Part shown: positions 1 to 9,786 of the stretch, piece after piece
How positions within the stretch are numbered: position 1 is the first letter of the stretch
How the letters are laid out: each line of letters opens with the position of its first letter
Assembly: GCA_036676295.1 (NCBI GenBank)
Contig: JAKFDE010000030.1
Coordinates: 62,001-126,000, forward strand
Length of the DNA stretch: 64,000 bases
Direction: 5' to 3'
Source of the DNA: UBA4416 sp036676295
GTDB lineage: Bacteria > Bacteroidota > Bacteroidia > B-17B0 > Aurantibacillaceae
Notes under the pieces: generated by a model
What the model was told of the DNA's origin: nothing
Database searches by the model: none
Seen by the model: the letters and a program-made list of their open reading frames with translations, nothing else
Program-made: the position numbers and the translations under genes

Positions 1-1
1 A

Positions 2-82
2 GATAACAATTATTTAAACAGAATCCATGATTTGACCTGGTCAGAAATGCTAAATTTTAACAATCACCTGTTAAAACGGTAA
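2..82 (+). CDS. C-terminal end of an unidentified protein (cut by window edge)
   Basis: An open frame runs in from the left edge and ends in TAA at 80-82, giving 26 residues that include the string HDLTWSEML. It lies on the same strand as ruvA, 87 bases before the ruvA start, and a small hairpin follows it. The fragment is too short to assign to a family. The frame could be open by chance, so the call rests on position and orientation only. Confidence 0.35.
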   Translation, partial: DNNYLNRIHDLTWSEMLNFNNHLLKR

Positions 83-83
83 A

Positions 84-106
84 CTATTGAAGTTCAATAG
101 CTTTTA
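84..106 (+). terminator. Possible weak terminator hairpin
   Basis: CTATTG and CAATAG pair around a five-base loop at 84-100 and are followed by CTTTTA. The stem is short and the T-tract poor, so this is a weak candidate for ending the upstream transcript before ruvA. Confidence 0.3.
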
Positions 107-169
107 ATAAATCAAAAAAACAACAAATTTTCACTAATAACAGAAATTTTGCTACTTTCACCCCTCTTT

Positions 170-763
170 ATGATTAGCTACGTACAAGGGCAAATAGCCG
201 AATTAAACCCTGCTTTGGCAGTAATAGAAACTAATGGAGTTGGATACGGTTTACTCATTTCCTTAACAACCTACACCCATATTCAGGGTAAACCTACCGC
301 AAAACTGTATGTGGAAAGTGTGTTTGTAAGAGACGACAACCCCCGCTATTACGGCTTTGCAGACCAGGAAGAACGTGAATTGTTTCAAAAATTAATATCC
401 GTATCGGGTGTTGGTGGCGGAAGTGCCATTTTAATGCTTTCTTCACTTTCCCCGTCGGAAATAGCCGGTGCTATAAATACCGCTAACGTGGCGCTTTTAA
501 AGAGCATCAAAGGTATTGGCGAAAAAACAGCGCAACGTATTGTTGTTGATTTGAAAGGTAAGATGGGTAAGCACGAAGGAGGAATTTCACAGATTTTAAC
601 AACATCGTACAATAAAAATAAAGATGAGGCGTTAATGGCCTTAGTTACACTTGGTTTTCCTAAACAAACGGCTGAAAAAGCCATTGAAAAGGTTATCAAA
701 CAACAAGGTGTATCAACAGATAATGTGGAACTGCTGATAAAATCGGCACTTAAAAATATGTAA
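170..763 (+). CDS. ruvA: Holliday junction branch migration protein RuvA
   Basis: RuvA binds four-way Holliday junctions as a tetramer and loads the RuvB helicase during recombination and repair. The protein is 197 residues, the usual length (E. coli about 203). It begins MISYVQGQIAELNP, the OB-fold domain I typical of the family. The two helix-hairpin-helix motifs are visible as VSGVGGGSA near residue 80 and IKGIGEKTA near residue 115, and the C-terminal RuvB-binding domain follows a short linker. I chose ATG 170 because the family starts at this MI; an in-frame TTG at 149 would add seven non-family residues. The next gene, sprA, starts 7 bases after the stop; this ruvA-sprA order is common in Bacteroidota, so the two are probably cotranscribed. 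Confidence 0.97.
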   Translation: MISYVQGQIAELNPALAVIETNGVGYGLLISLTTYTHIQGKPTAKLYVESVFVRDDNPRYYGFADQEERELFQKLISVSGVGGGSAILMLSSLSPSEIAGAINTANVALLKSIKGIGEKTAQRIVVDLKGKMGKHEGGISQILTTSYNKNKDEALMALVTLGFPKQTAEKAIEKVIKQQGVSTDNVELLIKSALKNM

Positions 764-770
764 TTAAGGC

Positions 771-3700
771 GTGATAAAAGGAATTGTAAAATTTTTTGTA
801 GTTAGTTCCGTATCTGTGGGGTTAATGAGCGTTGTAGTTGGTTCCAAAGCCAAAAACGCGCCATTAAGCAAGCCTCACTATTACTACAAAACACCAATTC
901 TAACTGCTGATTCTCCGATAGTTACAAAAGATGACTTGTATTTTCCGTTTAATGATAACAACGGATCTCAACCCAATTATGATGAAACTAGTGGGATGTA
1001 TTTAAGTAATCCATCCAACATTAAAACAACTACTGAGTATAATCCACAAACCGGTAATTATGATATTAAACAAAAAATCGGGAATATGGATTATAGACCC
1101 GAAACTTATGTAGAATTTCAGGACTATCAAGATGAATTATTTAAACAAGCAGTAAAAAATCATTGGAAATCGAAGATCAAAGCCGAAGATCTTCAAAATC
1201 AAAATAAGAAAGGAACCATTCCAAAATTAACGGTAAACAGCGAGATCTTCGATCGGATTTTTGGTGGTAATCAGGTAGATATTAAACCAACAGGTACAGC
1301 AGAATTAATTTTTGCCTTGAACCGTAACAAAACGTTAAACCCTGCTATTCCTCAGCGTCAGCAAAAAGTAACCAATTTTGATTTTAACATGAGAATTCAG
1401 TTAAACTTAATTGGTAAAATTGGAGATAAACTTAAAATTACAACAAGCTATAACACCGAAGCTTCTTTTGATTGGGAAAACCAGATGAAACTGGAATATA
1501 CAGGTTATGAAGATGAAATTATCAAGAAGATAGAAGCAGGTAACGTTAACATGCCGCTTAACAGCTCATTAATTACCGGTAGTCAAAGTTTATTTGGGGT
1601 AAAAACACAATTGCAATTTGGCCGCTTAACTGCTACTGCTTTATTCTCGCAACAACGAGGTAAAAAACAAGAAGTATCTGTACAAGGCGGCGCACAAACA
1701 CAATATTTTAATGTAAGTGCCGATAACTATGAGGTAAACAAACATTATTTCTTAGGACATTATTTTAGAGATAACTATGATCAGTGGATGGGAACATTAC
1801 CTGTAGTATCCACACCGATCATTATCACCAAAGTAGAAGTATACATTACCAACCAAACAGGAAGTACTGATCAGGTAAGAAGCATTGCTGCCTTTTCTGA
1901 TTTAGCAGAAGATTCGACTCATGTGAATCCTATTTTAAGATCGGCCTCATGTGCTGCTCCCGGGTATGCTGTTGTTGATAGTGCGGGCGTTAATCCTCAC
2001 AATGGTGCTAATAAATTATATAGTATATTAACTAATACAACTAATGGTTTAATAGCAGTAAGAAGTAATACATCTCAAGCGATCAATTCTATTTTACAAA
2101 GTGCTTCAACCGCATCTAACTCTTGTAATAATGGGCCATTTATGCTTGCCGGCAGAGATTTTGAATATGTATCAAATGCTCGTAAATTAAACCCTACAGA
2201 GTTTACCATTAATAATCGCTTAGGATTCATCTCCATTAATCAATCTATTAATAATGATCAAACGGTAGCTGTTGCTTATCAATATACCTATAATGGAAAA
2301 ACGTATCAGGTAGGTGAGTTCAGTGACCAGTTCACTACCGGGCCATTGTATATGAAGTTATTAAAAAGCGGTTCTGTGACGAATCCGAAATTTAGTAACT
2401 GGGACTTGATGATGAAAAACGTTTATTCATTAGGAGCCTACAACTTAAATGCAGCTGATTTTAAATGCGATATTTATTATAATAATATTGAAACCGGCAT
2501 TGATATTCCTTATATCCCTTATGGTAGCTTAAACGGAAAATTATTAGTTCAGGTAATGGACTTTGATAAATTAAGTGTTAATGGCGATAGATACTCAGAT
2601 GGTGTGTTTGATTTCATTAAGGATTTTACGATCAACCCAAACAATGGTAGAATTTACTTGTCGAGTAAAGAGCCATTTGGTGATAATTTAAGAAGCAAAT
2701 TTAGTTCTTCAGATGACCCTTTAATTTATAATAAATATATTTATCAGGAATTATATGATTCAACAAGAACTGTAGCTCAACAGTTACCCGAAAAAAATCG
2801 TTATAAAATTAAAGGTCAATATAAATCGGCATCAGGATCCGAAATTTCTTTAAATGCCTTAAACATTCCTCAAGGAGCTGTAGCAGTTACAGCTAACGGA
2901 CAAAAGTTAATCGAGAATCAGGATTATACGGTTGATTATACCTTAGGAAGAGTAAAGATCATTAACGAAAGTATTTTAAACTCAGGCGCAACTATTAAAG
3001 TAAGTACTGAAAGTAATTCTCTTTTTAACGTACAGCAAAAAAGTTTATACGGTACACGTTTAGATTTTAAAGTAAATAAAGATCTAACCTTAGGGGGAAC
3101 TTTACTGCATTTAAGTGAAAAACCGGTGACTCAAAAAGTAAATATAGGTGATGAACCAGTATCAAACACTATTTGGGGTGCCGATTATAATTACAAAACA
3201 GATGTACCATTTTTAACACGCTTGGTTGATAAAATTCCATTGATCAATACTAAAGAAATGAGTACCATCGTTACACAAGGTGAATTCGCACAATTGATAC
3301 CTGGTAATGCAAAAGCTATTGGTAAAAATGGAAACTCCTACATTGACGATTTTGAAGGAAGTATTTCTTTAATTGATTTAAAAAGCCCCAGTGCATGGTC
3401 ATTAGCTAGTATTCCTCAAGGTCAGGTAGATCTATTTCCCGAATCTGTTTATCATGATGATATTAAGGCCGGTATCAATCGAGCTCAATTTAACTGGTAT
3501 ACTATTGACCCATTATTTTACGGCCAAGCTGCTTCCTCTAATTTAAAACCGGGCAATATTCCGGAAACAACATTCTCCAATAACTTCATGCGTCAGGTTT
3601 TAGAAACAGAATTGTTTCCAAGTAAAACACCTGCCAATGGCCAACCGGTTGTGTTATCAGTTTTAGATCTGGCATTTTATCCTGGAGAAAGAGGGCCATA

Positions 3701-6700
3701 TAACTACGATGTAAATGGTGTATCAGGTATATCAAGCGGAATTATGACAAGCCCTCCTGAAAAAGTTGGCCGCTTGGCAAATCCGGCCTCTCGTTGGGGT
3801 GGTATCATGCGCCGTTTAGAAACCAATGATTTTCAATCAGCCAATATTGAGTATGTGCAATTTTGGATGATGGATCCGTTTAACAGCGACTATAACAGTG
3901 CCACTTATCCTGATATGGATGCTAACAATAAACCAACAGGAGATCTATACATCAATTTAGGTAACGTTAGCGAAGACATTGTAAAAGATGGTAAAATGTG
4001 TTATGAAAACGGTTTACCGGGTCAACCTAGCGGAACCAGTGCCAATCTTCCGGTTATTGCTTCAAACATTGGCGTTTCACCATTAATTACACCTATCTCT
4101 AACTCATTTGTGAATGATCCTTCAGACAGACCTTTTCAGGATGTTGGTTATGATGGAATGGCAGATAGTACAGAAGCCAGAGTATTTTCATCATATGTTT
4201 CTGCTTTGTCAGCATATTCAGGTTCAATTATTACTCAATCTATGGCAGATCCTAGTTCCGATAAATACCACTTTTTTAGAGGAAGTGATTATGACGGTTT
4301 GGGAGATTTAGAAGGGAATACTTTGAACCGTTATAAAAAATACAATAACCCTGAAGAAAACTCTCCAACAGAACAACAATATCCTGACCCATCTATTCCA
4401 AGTGCTGCCACCAATATTCCAAATATTGAAGACATCAATAAGGATAATACTTTAAGTGAAACAGAAAATTACTATCAATACCGTATTAAAATTTCTCCGC
4501 AAGATCTGGATCCTAGTAAAGTTGGAACAAATTACATTGTTAACGTATTAGATGGACAAACAACTATTGGTAGCACATCCAAATCAGTAAAATGGTATCA
4601 GTTCAAAATTCCGGTTACTGAATTTGAAAAAGCAGTAGGGGCCATTGAAGGGTTTAACTCCATACGTTTCATGCGTGTGTTCATGAGTGGCTTTGATAAA
4701 CCTGTTGTATGTCGTTTAGCGCGTTTTGAATTAGTAAGAAGTGATTGGAGAAGATATCTTTTTGATCTGCAAAAACCTGGAGAGTATACTGCAAATGATG
4801 ATAATACAACAAGTTTTGACGTATCGGCGGTTAGTTTACAGGAAAACGGATCTAAAACTCCGGTTAACTACGTAATTCCTCCGGGAATTAATCAGCAACA
4901 AAATGTGCAAACCACCAACATGGTATTATTAAATGAACAAGCTTTATCTCTTAGAACTTGTAATTTAAAAGATGGTGATAGCCGTGCTATTTATAAAAAT
5001 ACAGAGTTAGATGTGCGTTCATTTAAAAAAATGAAATTATTTATGCACGCCGAAAAATTAAATAATGAACCGTTAAATGATGGTGACGTTACCGTGTTTG
5101 TTCGTTTAGGATCTGATTACAATAACAACTATTACGAATACGAAATCCCTGTAAAATTAACAGCACCGGGATATTATGATCCTAATACGGATAACGATAA
5201 ATATAATGTATGGCCAACTGATAATGAGTTTGTAATTGATTTTGAAAAATTAACTGCAGCTAAAATCAGCAGAAATGCAAAAGTAGGAATTGACCTATTG
5301 GCCATGCAACAACCTTATACAGATCCTGATGGCGCTAACTTTGTAACAGTTGTTGGTAATCCAAACATTGCAAGTATCAAGAGTATCATGGTGGGAATTA
5401 GAAACCCTAAAGACAATGGTAATTTACCAAAGTGTGTAGAAGTATGGATCAATGAATTACGCTTAACCGATTTTGAAAATAAAGGAGGATGGGCAACAAC
5501 GGGTAGAATACAGGCTAAATTGGCTGATTTTGGCCAATTATCATTATCCGCTACATACAGTAAACCACATTTTGGAAGTATTGAAAAAAAGATCAGTGAA
5601 CGTAGTCGTGAAACTAATTTACAATGGGATGCAACATCAACATTCCAGTTAGGTAAATTTTTCCCTGTAAAATGGAAAGTGAATTTACCGGTATATTATT
5701 CTTATGGTGAAACACGTATCACACCACAATACAGTCCTTACGATCCGGATATTAAAATTGATAATCCCAATATTGATGCCGCGTTAAAAAAGGAAATTAA
5801 GAAAAATTCTCAGGATATAACCGTCAGAAAAGGCTATAACTTTTCGAACGTGCGAGTAGATGGGTTTAAAAAAGAGGGTGCTAAACCAATGCCTTGGGAT
5901 GTTTCCAATTTTTCGGTAACCTATGCTTATAACGAAACGACCCGGAGAAATGTAAATATTGATCATAGTATTTTAAAAACGTATCGCGGTGCTTTATCTT
6001 ATAATTATGGGATCACGGCAAAATCATGGGCACCTTTCAAAAAAACAACGTCTAAAATATTAAACAATAAATGGATGGCTTTGGTGAAGGAGTTTAACAT
6101 CACACCATTACCAACAAGGGTTGGATTTAACACTGATATTAATCGTTCGTATAGTGAATTATTAAACCGAGATATTACAAGTTTCTATACAGGTAGTTCT
6201 GATCTTTTAACCAAAGCTCAGTTTAATAAAACATTTTTAATGACTCGTAATTATGATCTGCAATGGGGCTTTACCAAGAATTTAAAGTTTGATTTTACGG
6301 CTAATAATGAAGGTCGTATTATAGAATCTCCTGATAAAATTGACACAGATTCGGAGAGAGTTCAGATCAAACGTAACATCCAAAAATTAGGAGAAACAAC
6401 TAATTACAGACATCAAGCTAACTTAAACTATCAAGTACCTATTAATAAAATACCGGTATTTGATTTTATAAATGCTTCTTTACGTTATAGTACTACTTAT
6501 ACCTGGAACAGAAGACCTTTTGCACAGGAAGAAATTGGAAATACAATACAAAACACTAATACAAGAGGTGTAAATGGTACTTTAAACATGGCTACGCTTT
6601 ATAATAAGATTCCGTATTTACGAAAAGTAAATATGGGAGGAACTGCTAAATCAACGTCAAGTACTAAAAAGGGTGGGGCAGATCCTCTTGCAAAAAATAC

Positions 6701-8195
6701 TTCAGCAAAAAATGATACGGCTAAAAAAGAAAATGCGGCTAAGGATATTGGGGAATTTTTAGCTCGTGGGTTAATGATGTTAAAACAAGTTACGCTATCG
6801 TATTCAGAAACTAATGGAACAGGTTTACCAGGGTTTAATCCAAGTTCACAACTTCTTGGTATGGATAATAATAGCCGCTATAACTCAGCTCCCGGATTTG
6901 GTTTTGTGAGTGGTAATAATGCTGATATTTTAAACCGATCTGTTGAAAATGATTGGTTGGTAAAAAATCCAAATCAATCTTTGCCTTATACCACTACTAA
7001 AACAAACAACATAACTTATCGTGCCAATGTAGAACCACATGGTAGTTTGAAAATTGAATTGAACGGAACAAAAACATATGGAAACAATCAATCGCTTTAT
7101 GTAAGATATGATACAGCACAATCGGCACAATTTGAGAATAGAGGCTATCGTTTTGAAACACCGGTAAATAGTGGGAATTATAGTATCAGTGTTTTCACCT
7201 TAGGTAGATCATTTAAAGATAAAGCCAGTAAAGCCGGCGAATCGGCTCTATTTGATGAATTTTTGCTCATCAGACCTGATATAGCTAAAGAATTAGCTTT
7301 GGCAAATAGCGAAGGTAACGATAATTTGCAAATAGATGGAACCGGTAAAGCTTACTATGATGGTTATAGTAATACTCAACAGGATGTGTTATTAGGCGCA
7401 TTTTATAAAGCTTATACCGGAAAAAAAATTAAAGATGTTGGTACCGATAAAATGTTTAAAGGTATACCAATGCCAAACTGGACAGTAACCTGGGATGGTT
7501 TAGGGAAATTGAAAGCCGTGAAAAAATATTTTCAATCAGTTACAGTACGCCATGCTTACCGTGCTATGTATACAATTGGCGGATATAACAATAACTTGTT
7601 ATTTTTAGATACAGATGGCGATGGTTATTCTAATAACAGGGTACCTGTTCAAAATTCAACAATTAATGGGATTCAACAAACGGCTAACTTTAATCCAAAA
7701 TATACCATTTCCGGAGCTACAATTACTGAGGGTTTTAGCCCATTGATCAAATTCGATCTGAAGTTCAATAAACCGGGCTTAATGGGTAATTTTGAAATCA
7801 AGAAAGATAAAACGGTTAACTTAAATATTACCGGTCCACAAATTATTGAAACTAAAGGACAGGAATATATCATTGGAGTTGGCTACCGTTATCCTAAATT
7901 GAAAATCAATGCTATTAAAATTAAAGGCAAGCCTATCGAAAGTGATTTGAATTTAAAAATAGATCTGTCTTATAGAAAAAATATGACCATCATCAGAAGA
8001 ATTGTTGATGAAATAAGTACACCAACCGGTGGACAAAATATCATCAGTTTAAAAACAGCATTAGATTATCAATTAACTCAATCTGTCAATTTAAGATTGT
8101 TTTATGACTGGATCAAAACCACGCCACAAACATCTAATTCTTTCCCAACAGCCAATACCAATGCTGGATTTAGTTTAAGATTTAACTTACAGTAA
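771..8195 (+). CDS. sprA: T9SS outer membrane translocon protein SprA (Sov)
   Basis: SprA is the very large single-chain beta-barrel through which type IX secretion cargo crosses the outer membrane; it is needed for gliding in Flavobacterium and is called Sov in Porphyromonas. The product is 2474 residues, in the range of known SprA (about 2400-2500). It starts at GTG 771 with a hydrophobic signal segment ending near SKA (residues 1-27), followed by the alternating aromatic/polar pattern expected of outer membrane strands, and ends in a strand closing with SLRFNLQ. A Lys/Ala/Ser/Thr-rich low-complexity stretch lies at about residues 1955-1993 (nucleotides about 6635-6750). Cargo encoded in this window (28025, 51919, 61035) would pass through it. 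Length, neighbours and C-terminus make the call secure; domain limits were not computed. Confidence 0.96.
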   Translation: MIKGIVKFFVVSSVSVGLMSVVVGSKAKNAPLSKPHYYYKTPILTADSPIVTKDDLYFPFNDNNGSQPNYDETSGMYLSNPSNIKTTTEYNPQTGNYDIKQKIGNMDYRPETYVEFQDYQDELFKQAVKNHWKSKIKAEDLQNQNKKGTIPKLTVNSEIFDRIFGGNQVDIKPTGTAELIFALNRNKTLNPAIPQRQQKVTNFDFNMRIQLNLIGKIGDKLKITTSYNTEASFDWENQMKLEYTGYEDEIIKKIEAGNVNMPLNSSLITGSQSLFGVKTQLQFGRLTATALFSQQRGKKQEVSVQGGAQTQYFNVSADNYEVNKHYFLGHYFRDNYDQWMGTLPVVSTPIIITKVEVYITNQTGSTDQVRSIAAFSDLAEDSTHVNPILRSASCAAPGYAVVDSAGVNPHNGANKLYSILTNTTNGLIAVRSNTSQAINSILQSASTASNSCNNGPFMLAGRDFEYVSNARKLNPTEFTINNRLGFISINQSINNDQTVAVAYQYTYNGKTYQVGEFSDQFTTGPLYMKLLKSGSVTNPKFSNWDLMMKNVYSLGAYNLNAADFKCDIYYNNIETGIDIPYIPYGSLNGKLLVQVMDFDKLSVNGDRYSDGVFDFIKDFTINPNNGRIYLSSKEPFGDNLRSKFSSSDDPLIYNKYIYQELYDSTRTVAQQLPEKNRYKIKGQYKSASGSEISLNALNIPQGAVAVTANGQKLIENQDYTVDYTLGRVKIINESILNSGATIKVSTESNSLFNVQQKSLYGTRLDFKVNKDLTLGGTLLHLSEKPVTQKVNIGDEPVSNTIWGADYNYKTDVPFLTRLVDKIPLINTKEMSTIVTQGEFAQLIPGNAKAIGKNGNSYIDDFEGSISLIDLKSPSAWSLASIPQGQVDLFPESVYHDDIKAGINRAQFNWYTIDPLFYGQAASSNLKPGNIPETTFSNNFMRQVLETELFPSKTPANGQPVVLSVLDLAFYPGERGPYNYDVNGVSGISSGIMTSPPEKVGRLANPASRWGGIMRRLETNDFQSANIEYVQFWMMDPFNSDYNSATYPDMDANNKPTGDLYINLGNVSEDIVKDGKMCYENGLPGQPSGTSANLPVIASNIGVSPLITPISNSFVNDPSDRPFQDVGYDGMADSTEARVFSSYVSALSAYSGSIITQSMADPSSDKYHFFRGSDYDGLGDLEGNTLNRYKKYNNPEENSPTEQQYPDPSIPSAATNIPNIEDINKDNTLSETENYYQYRIKISPQDLDPSKVGTNYIVNVLDGQTTIGSTSKSVKWYQFKIPVTEFEKAVGAIEGFNSIRFMRVFMSGFDKPVVCRLARFELVRSDWRRYLFDLQKPGEYTANDDNTTSFDVSAVSLQENGSKTPVNYVIPPGINQQQNVQTTNMVLLNEQALSLRTCNLKDGDSRAIYKNTELDVRSFKKMKLFMHAEKLNNEPLNDGDVTVFVRLGSDYNNNYYEYEIPVKLTAPGYYDPNTDNDKYNVWPTDNEFVIDFEKLTAAKISRNAKVGIDLLAMQQPYTDPDGANFVTVVGNPNIASIKSIMVGIRNPKDNGNLPKCVEVWINELRLTDFENKGGWATTGRIQAKLADFGQLSLSATYSKPHFGSIEKKISERSRETNLQWDATSTFQLGKFFPVKWKVNLPVYYSYGETRITPQYSPYDPDIKIDNPNIDAALKKEIKKNSQDITVRKGYNFSNVRVDGFKKEGAKPMPWDVSNFSVTYAYNETTRRNVNIDHSILKTYRGALSYNYGITAKSWAPFKKTTSKILNNKWMALVKEFNITPLPTRVGFNTDINRSYSELLNRDITSFYTGSSDLLTKAQFNKTFLMTRNYDLQWGFTKNLKFDFTANNEGRIIESPDKIDTDSERVQIKRNIQKLGETTNYRHQANLNYQVPINKIPVFDFINASLRYSTTYTWNRRPFAQEEIGNTIQNTNTRGVNGTLNMATLYNKIPYLRKVNMGGTAKSTSSTKKGGADPLAKNTSAKNDTAKKENAAKDIGEFLARGLMMLKQVTLSYSETNGTGLPGFNPSSQLLGMDNNSRYNSAPGFGFVSGNNADILNRSVENDWLVKNPNQSLPYTTTKTNNITYRANVEPHGSLKIELNGTKTYGNNQSLYVRYDTAQSAQFENRGYRFETPVNSGNYSISVFTLGRSFKDKASKAGESALFDEFLLIRPDIAKELALANSEGNDNLQIDGTGKAYYDGYSNTQQDVLLGAFYKAYTGKKIKDVGTDKMFKGIPMPNWTVTWDGLGKLKAVKKYFQSVTVRHAYRAMYTIGGYNNNLLFLDTDGDGYSNNRVPVQNSTINGIQQTANFNPKYTISGATITEGFSPLIKFDLKFNKPGLMGNFEIKKDKTVNLNITGPQIIETKGQEYIIGVGYRYPKLKINAIKIKGKPIESDLNLKIDLSYRKNMTIIRRIVDEISTPTGGQNIISLKTALDYQLTQSVNLRLFYDWIKTTPQTSNSFPTANTNAGFSLRFNLQ

Positions 8196-8201
8196 TAGAA
8201 T

Positions 8202-8229
8202 AAGGTACAAGGCATAAGATAAAAGAGTT
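8202..8229 (+). repeat. 7-base-period degenerate repeat, four units
   Basis: Four consecutive heptamers, each starting AAG, run AAGGTAC, AAGGCAT, AAGATAA, AAGAGTT. The array begins 7 bases after the sprA stop. The same 7-base register recurs at 8784-8827 and 8869-8918. Confidence 0.6.
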
Positions 8230-8230
8230 T

Positions 8231-8238
8231 TATCTTTG
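8231..8238 (+). promoter_or_regulatory. Candidate -7 promoter element for the methyltransferase gene
   Basis: TATCTTTG matches the Bacteroidota -7 consensus TAnnTTTG and ends 20 bases before the ATG at 8259. I could not find a convincing -33 TTG at the usual spacing, so this rests on the -7 element and its position. Confidence 0.45.
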
Positions 8239-8258
8239 TCTTTTTTACAAGAAATAAC

Positions 8259-8783
8259 ATGAACGAAAAGTTAAGTATGCAGGATCTGGGTCGTATGAGT
8301 TCGGAAGAATTTAAAGCGACTAAAAAAAATAAAGTCATTCTTGTATTAGATAATATCCGTAGTTTAAATAATGTTGGTTCTGCCTTTAGAACAGCCGATG
8401 CTTTTTTAATTGAAGCTATTTATTTATGTGGCGTAGCGGGTACCCCTCCAAACGCTGAAATTAATAAAACAGCTTTAGGTGCTACCGAAACCGTTAGCTG
8501 GAAATATTTTAAAACGACTCAAGAAGCGCTTAATGAATTAAAGGCAAATAATTATTTCATTGCCTCGATAGAGCAAGCTAAACAATCGGTGATGCTCAAT
8601 AAATTTATTAAACCGGCTCAATCTATTGCTTTGGTTTTTGGAAATGAGGTATATGGAGTAGATCAAGAGATCATTAATCAAAGTGATGCCTGCATCGAAA
8701 TTCCACAATTTGGAACCAAACATTCATTCAATGTTTCTGTAAGTATGGGAATTGTACTTTGGGAACTCCTTAGAACAGGATAA
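8259..8783 (+). CDS. TrmH/SpoU-family RNA 2'-O-methyltransferase
   Basis: This is a SPOUT-class SAM-dependent methyltransferase expected to methylate a ribose 2'-OH in tRNA or rRNA. The three SpoU motifs are present in order: motif 1 around residues 29-48 (LDNIRSLNNVGSAFRTAD, with the catalytic-type Asn and Arg), motif 2 near 127-133 (LVFGNEVYG) and motif 3 near 150-160 (FNVSVSMGIVLWE). At 174 residues it is the compact catalytic domain without the N-terminal RNA-binding extension of RlmB. The substrate cannot be told from sequence; the short form resembles TrmL/TrmH-like enzymes. It has its own candidate -7 element, and heptad-repeat DNA lies on both sides. Confidence 0.88.
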   Translation: MNEKLSMQDLGRMSSEEFKATKKNKVILVLDNIRSLNNVGSAFRTADAFLIEAIYLCGVAGTPPNAEINKTALGATETVSWKYFKTTQEALNELKANNYFIASIEQAKQSVMLNKFIKPAQSIALVFGNEVYGVDQEIINQSDACIEIPQFGTKHSFNVSVSMGIVLWELLRTG

Positions 8784-8827
8784 AAGACCTAAGATTAAAG
8801 ATGTAAGACTATTTATCTTAAACCTTT
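8784..8827. repeat. 7-base-period repeat forming an imperfect hairpin
   Basis: Four plus-strand AAG-headed heptamers run 8784-8811 (AAGACCT, AAGATTA, AAGATGT, AAGACTA). They are followed by CTT blocks at 8817 and 8824, again 7 apart, on the opposite sense. The AAG and CTT blocks can pair imperfectly, and a T-rich run follows to about 8834. This may end transcription of the methyltransferase gene. Confidence 0.55.
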
Positions 8828-8868
8828 GGTTTTTATAGTTGAAATTACATAAATAGTAAATTAAATAT

Positions 8869-8918
8869 AAGGCACAAGTTTAATAATCTTTAATCTTGTG
8901 TCTTATATCTTTTATCTA
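8869..8918. repeat. 7-base-period inverted repeat, likely bidirectional terminator
   Basis: ATAAGGCACAAG (8867-8878) pairs with CTTGTGTCTTAT (8894-8905) as a 12-base stem with one G-T pair. The right arm continues a strict 7-base register of CTT at 8888, 8895, 8902 and 8909. It lies between the methyltransferase gene and the minus-strand HMG-CoA lyase gene, so it probably serves the end of the latter. Confidence 0.55.
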
Positions 8919-8921
8919 GTT

Positions 8922-9776
8922 CTAATGGTAATTATTAAACACTTCCCAACTTCCAACATAAGCTTTTTGTAATAAATCTTCGTTTAAGTTTAATGGAATG
9001 TTATGTAGTTTAAAGTAGTGCTCCAGATCTTCAGTTGCTAAATTTCCTGTTAGATCATCTTTAGCCATTGGGCAACCACCAAAACCATGAATGGCAACAT
9101 CAAAACGCTGGCAACCACTTTTGTAAGCAGCATTAATTTTTTCCTGAGCTTTTTCTTTGGTTGAATGAAGGTGTGCTCCAATTTCAATATGTTTAAACTC
9201 AGGTATGATGTTAGAGAATAAATAATTGATGTTATCTGGATTTGATACGCCAATGGTATCTGATAAAGCAATGATCTTTACGCCTAACTCACTTAATTTT
9301 TTTGTCCAGCTAATTACGATGTCGCTGTTCCACTCATCGCCATAAGGATTACCAAAGGCCATAGAAATATAAACAACTAATTCTTTTTTGTGAGTGGCAC
9401 ATAAATTCTGAATATCTTCCACACGAACTAAGGATTCTGCAATACTGGAATTAGCATTACGTTGTTGAAACGTTTCGGATATAGAAAATGGAAAACCTAA
9501 ATAACGGATCTCTTCAAAATGGCAAGCATCCTCTGCGCCTCGGGTATTAGCAATAATGGCTAATAATTTACTCGTAGTTTCAGATAAGTTGAGTTGTTTT
9601 AAAACTTCAGCCGTATCATGCATTTGAGGTATTGCTTTTGGAGAAACAAAACTTCCAAAATCAATCGTATCAAAACCAATATTTAATAACGAATTAATAT
9701 ATTTTGCCTTAACATCAGTTGGAATCAATTGCTTAATACCTTGCATGGCGTCTCTTGGACATTCAATAAGTTTCAT
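8922..9776 (-). CDS. Hydroxymethylglutaryl-CoA lyase
   Basis: The enzyme cleaves HMG-CoA to acetyl-CoA and acetoacetate, the last step of leucine breakdown. It is 284 residues, the normal bacterial length, with a DRE-TIM barrel. Family residues are visible: ECPRDAMQG at 5-13 (catalytic Arg8-Asp9), the metal ligands in GAHLHST (His202, His204), and the signature GFGGCPMAK at 231-239 with the reactive Cys235 near the active-site lid. NLATED follows as in the human enzyme. It lies 10 bases downstream of pyrD on the same strand, so the two are probably one transcript although their pathways are unrelated. A related DRE-TIM aldolase is the main alternative, but the Cys signature favours HMG-CoA lyase. 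Confidence 0.9.
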   Translation of the reverse strand: MKLIECPRDAMQGIKQLIPTDVKAKYINSLLNIGFDTIDFGSFVSPKAIPQMHDTAEVLKQLNLSETTSKLLAIIANTRGAEDACHFEEIRYLGFPFSISETFQQRNANSSIAESLVRVEDIQNLCATHKKELVVYISMAFGNPYGDEWNSDIVISWTKKLSELGVKIIALSDTIGVSNPDNINYLFSNIIPEFKHIEIGAHLHSTKEKAQEKINAAYKSGCQRFDVAIHGFGGCPMAKDDLTGNLATEDLEHYFKLHNIPLNLNEDLLQKAYVGSWEVFNNYH

Positions 9777-9786
9777 AGTTAATAGT

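Noticed and set aside
149..169. Upstream TTG start for ruvA
   Set aside because: RuvA proteins begin at the MI of ATG 170; the seven extra residues are not family-like.
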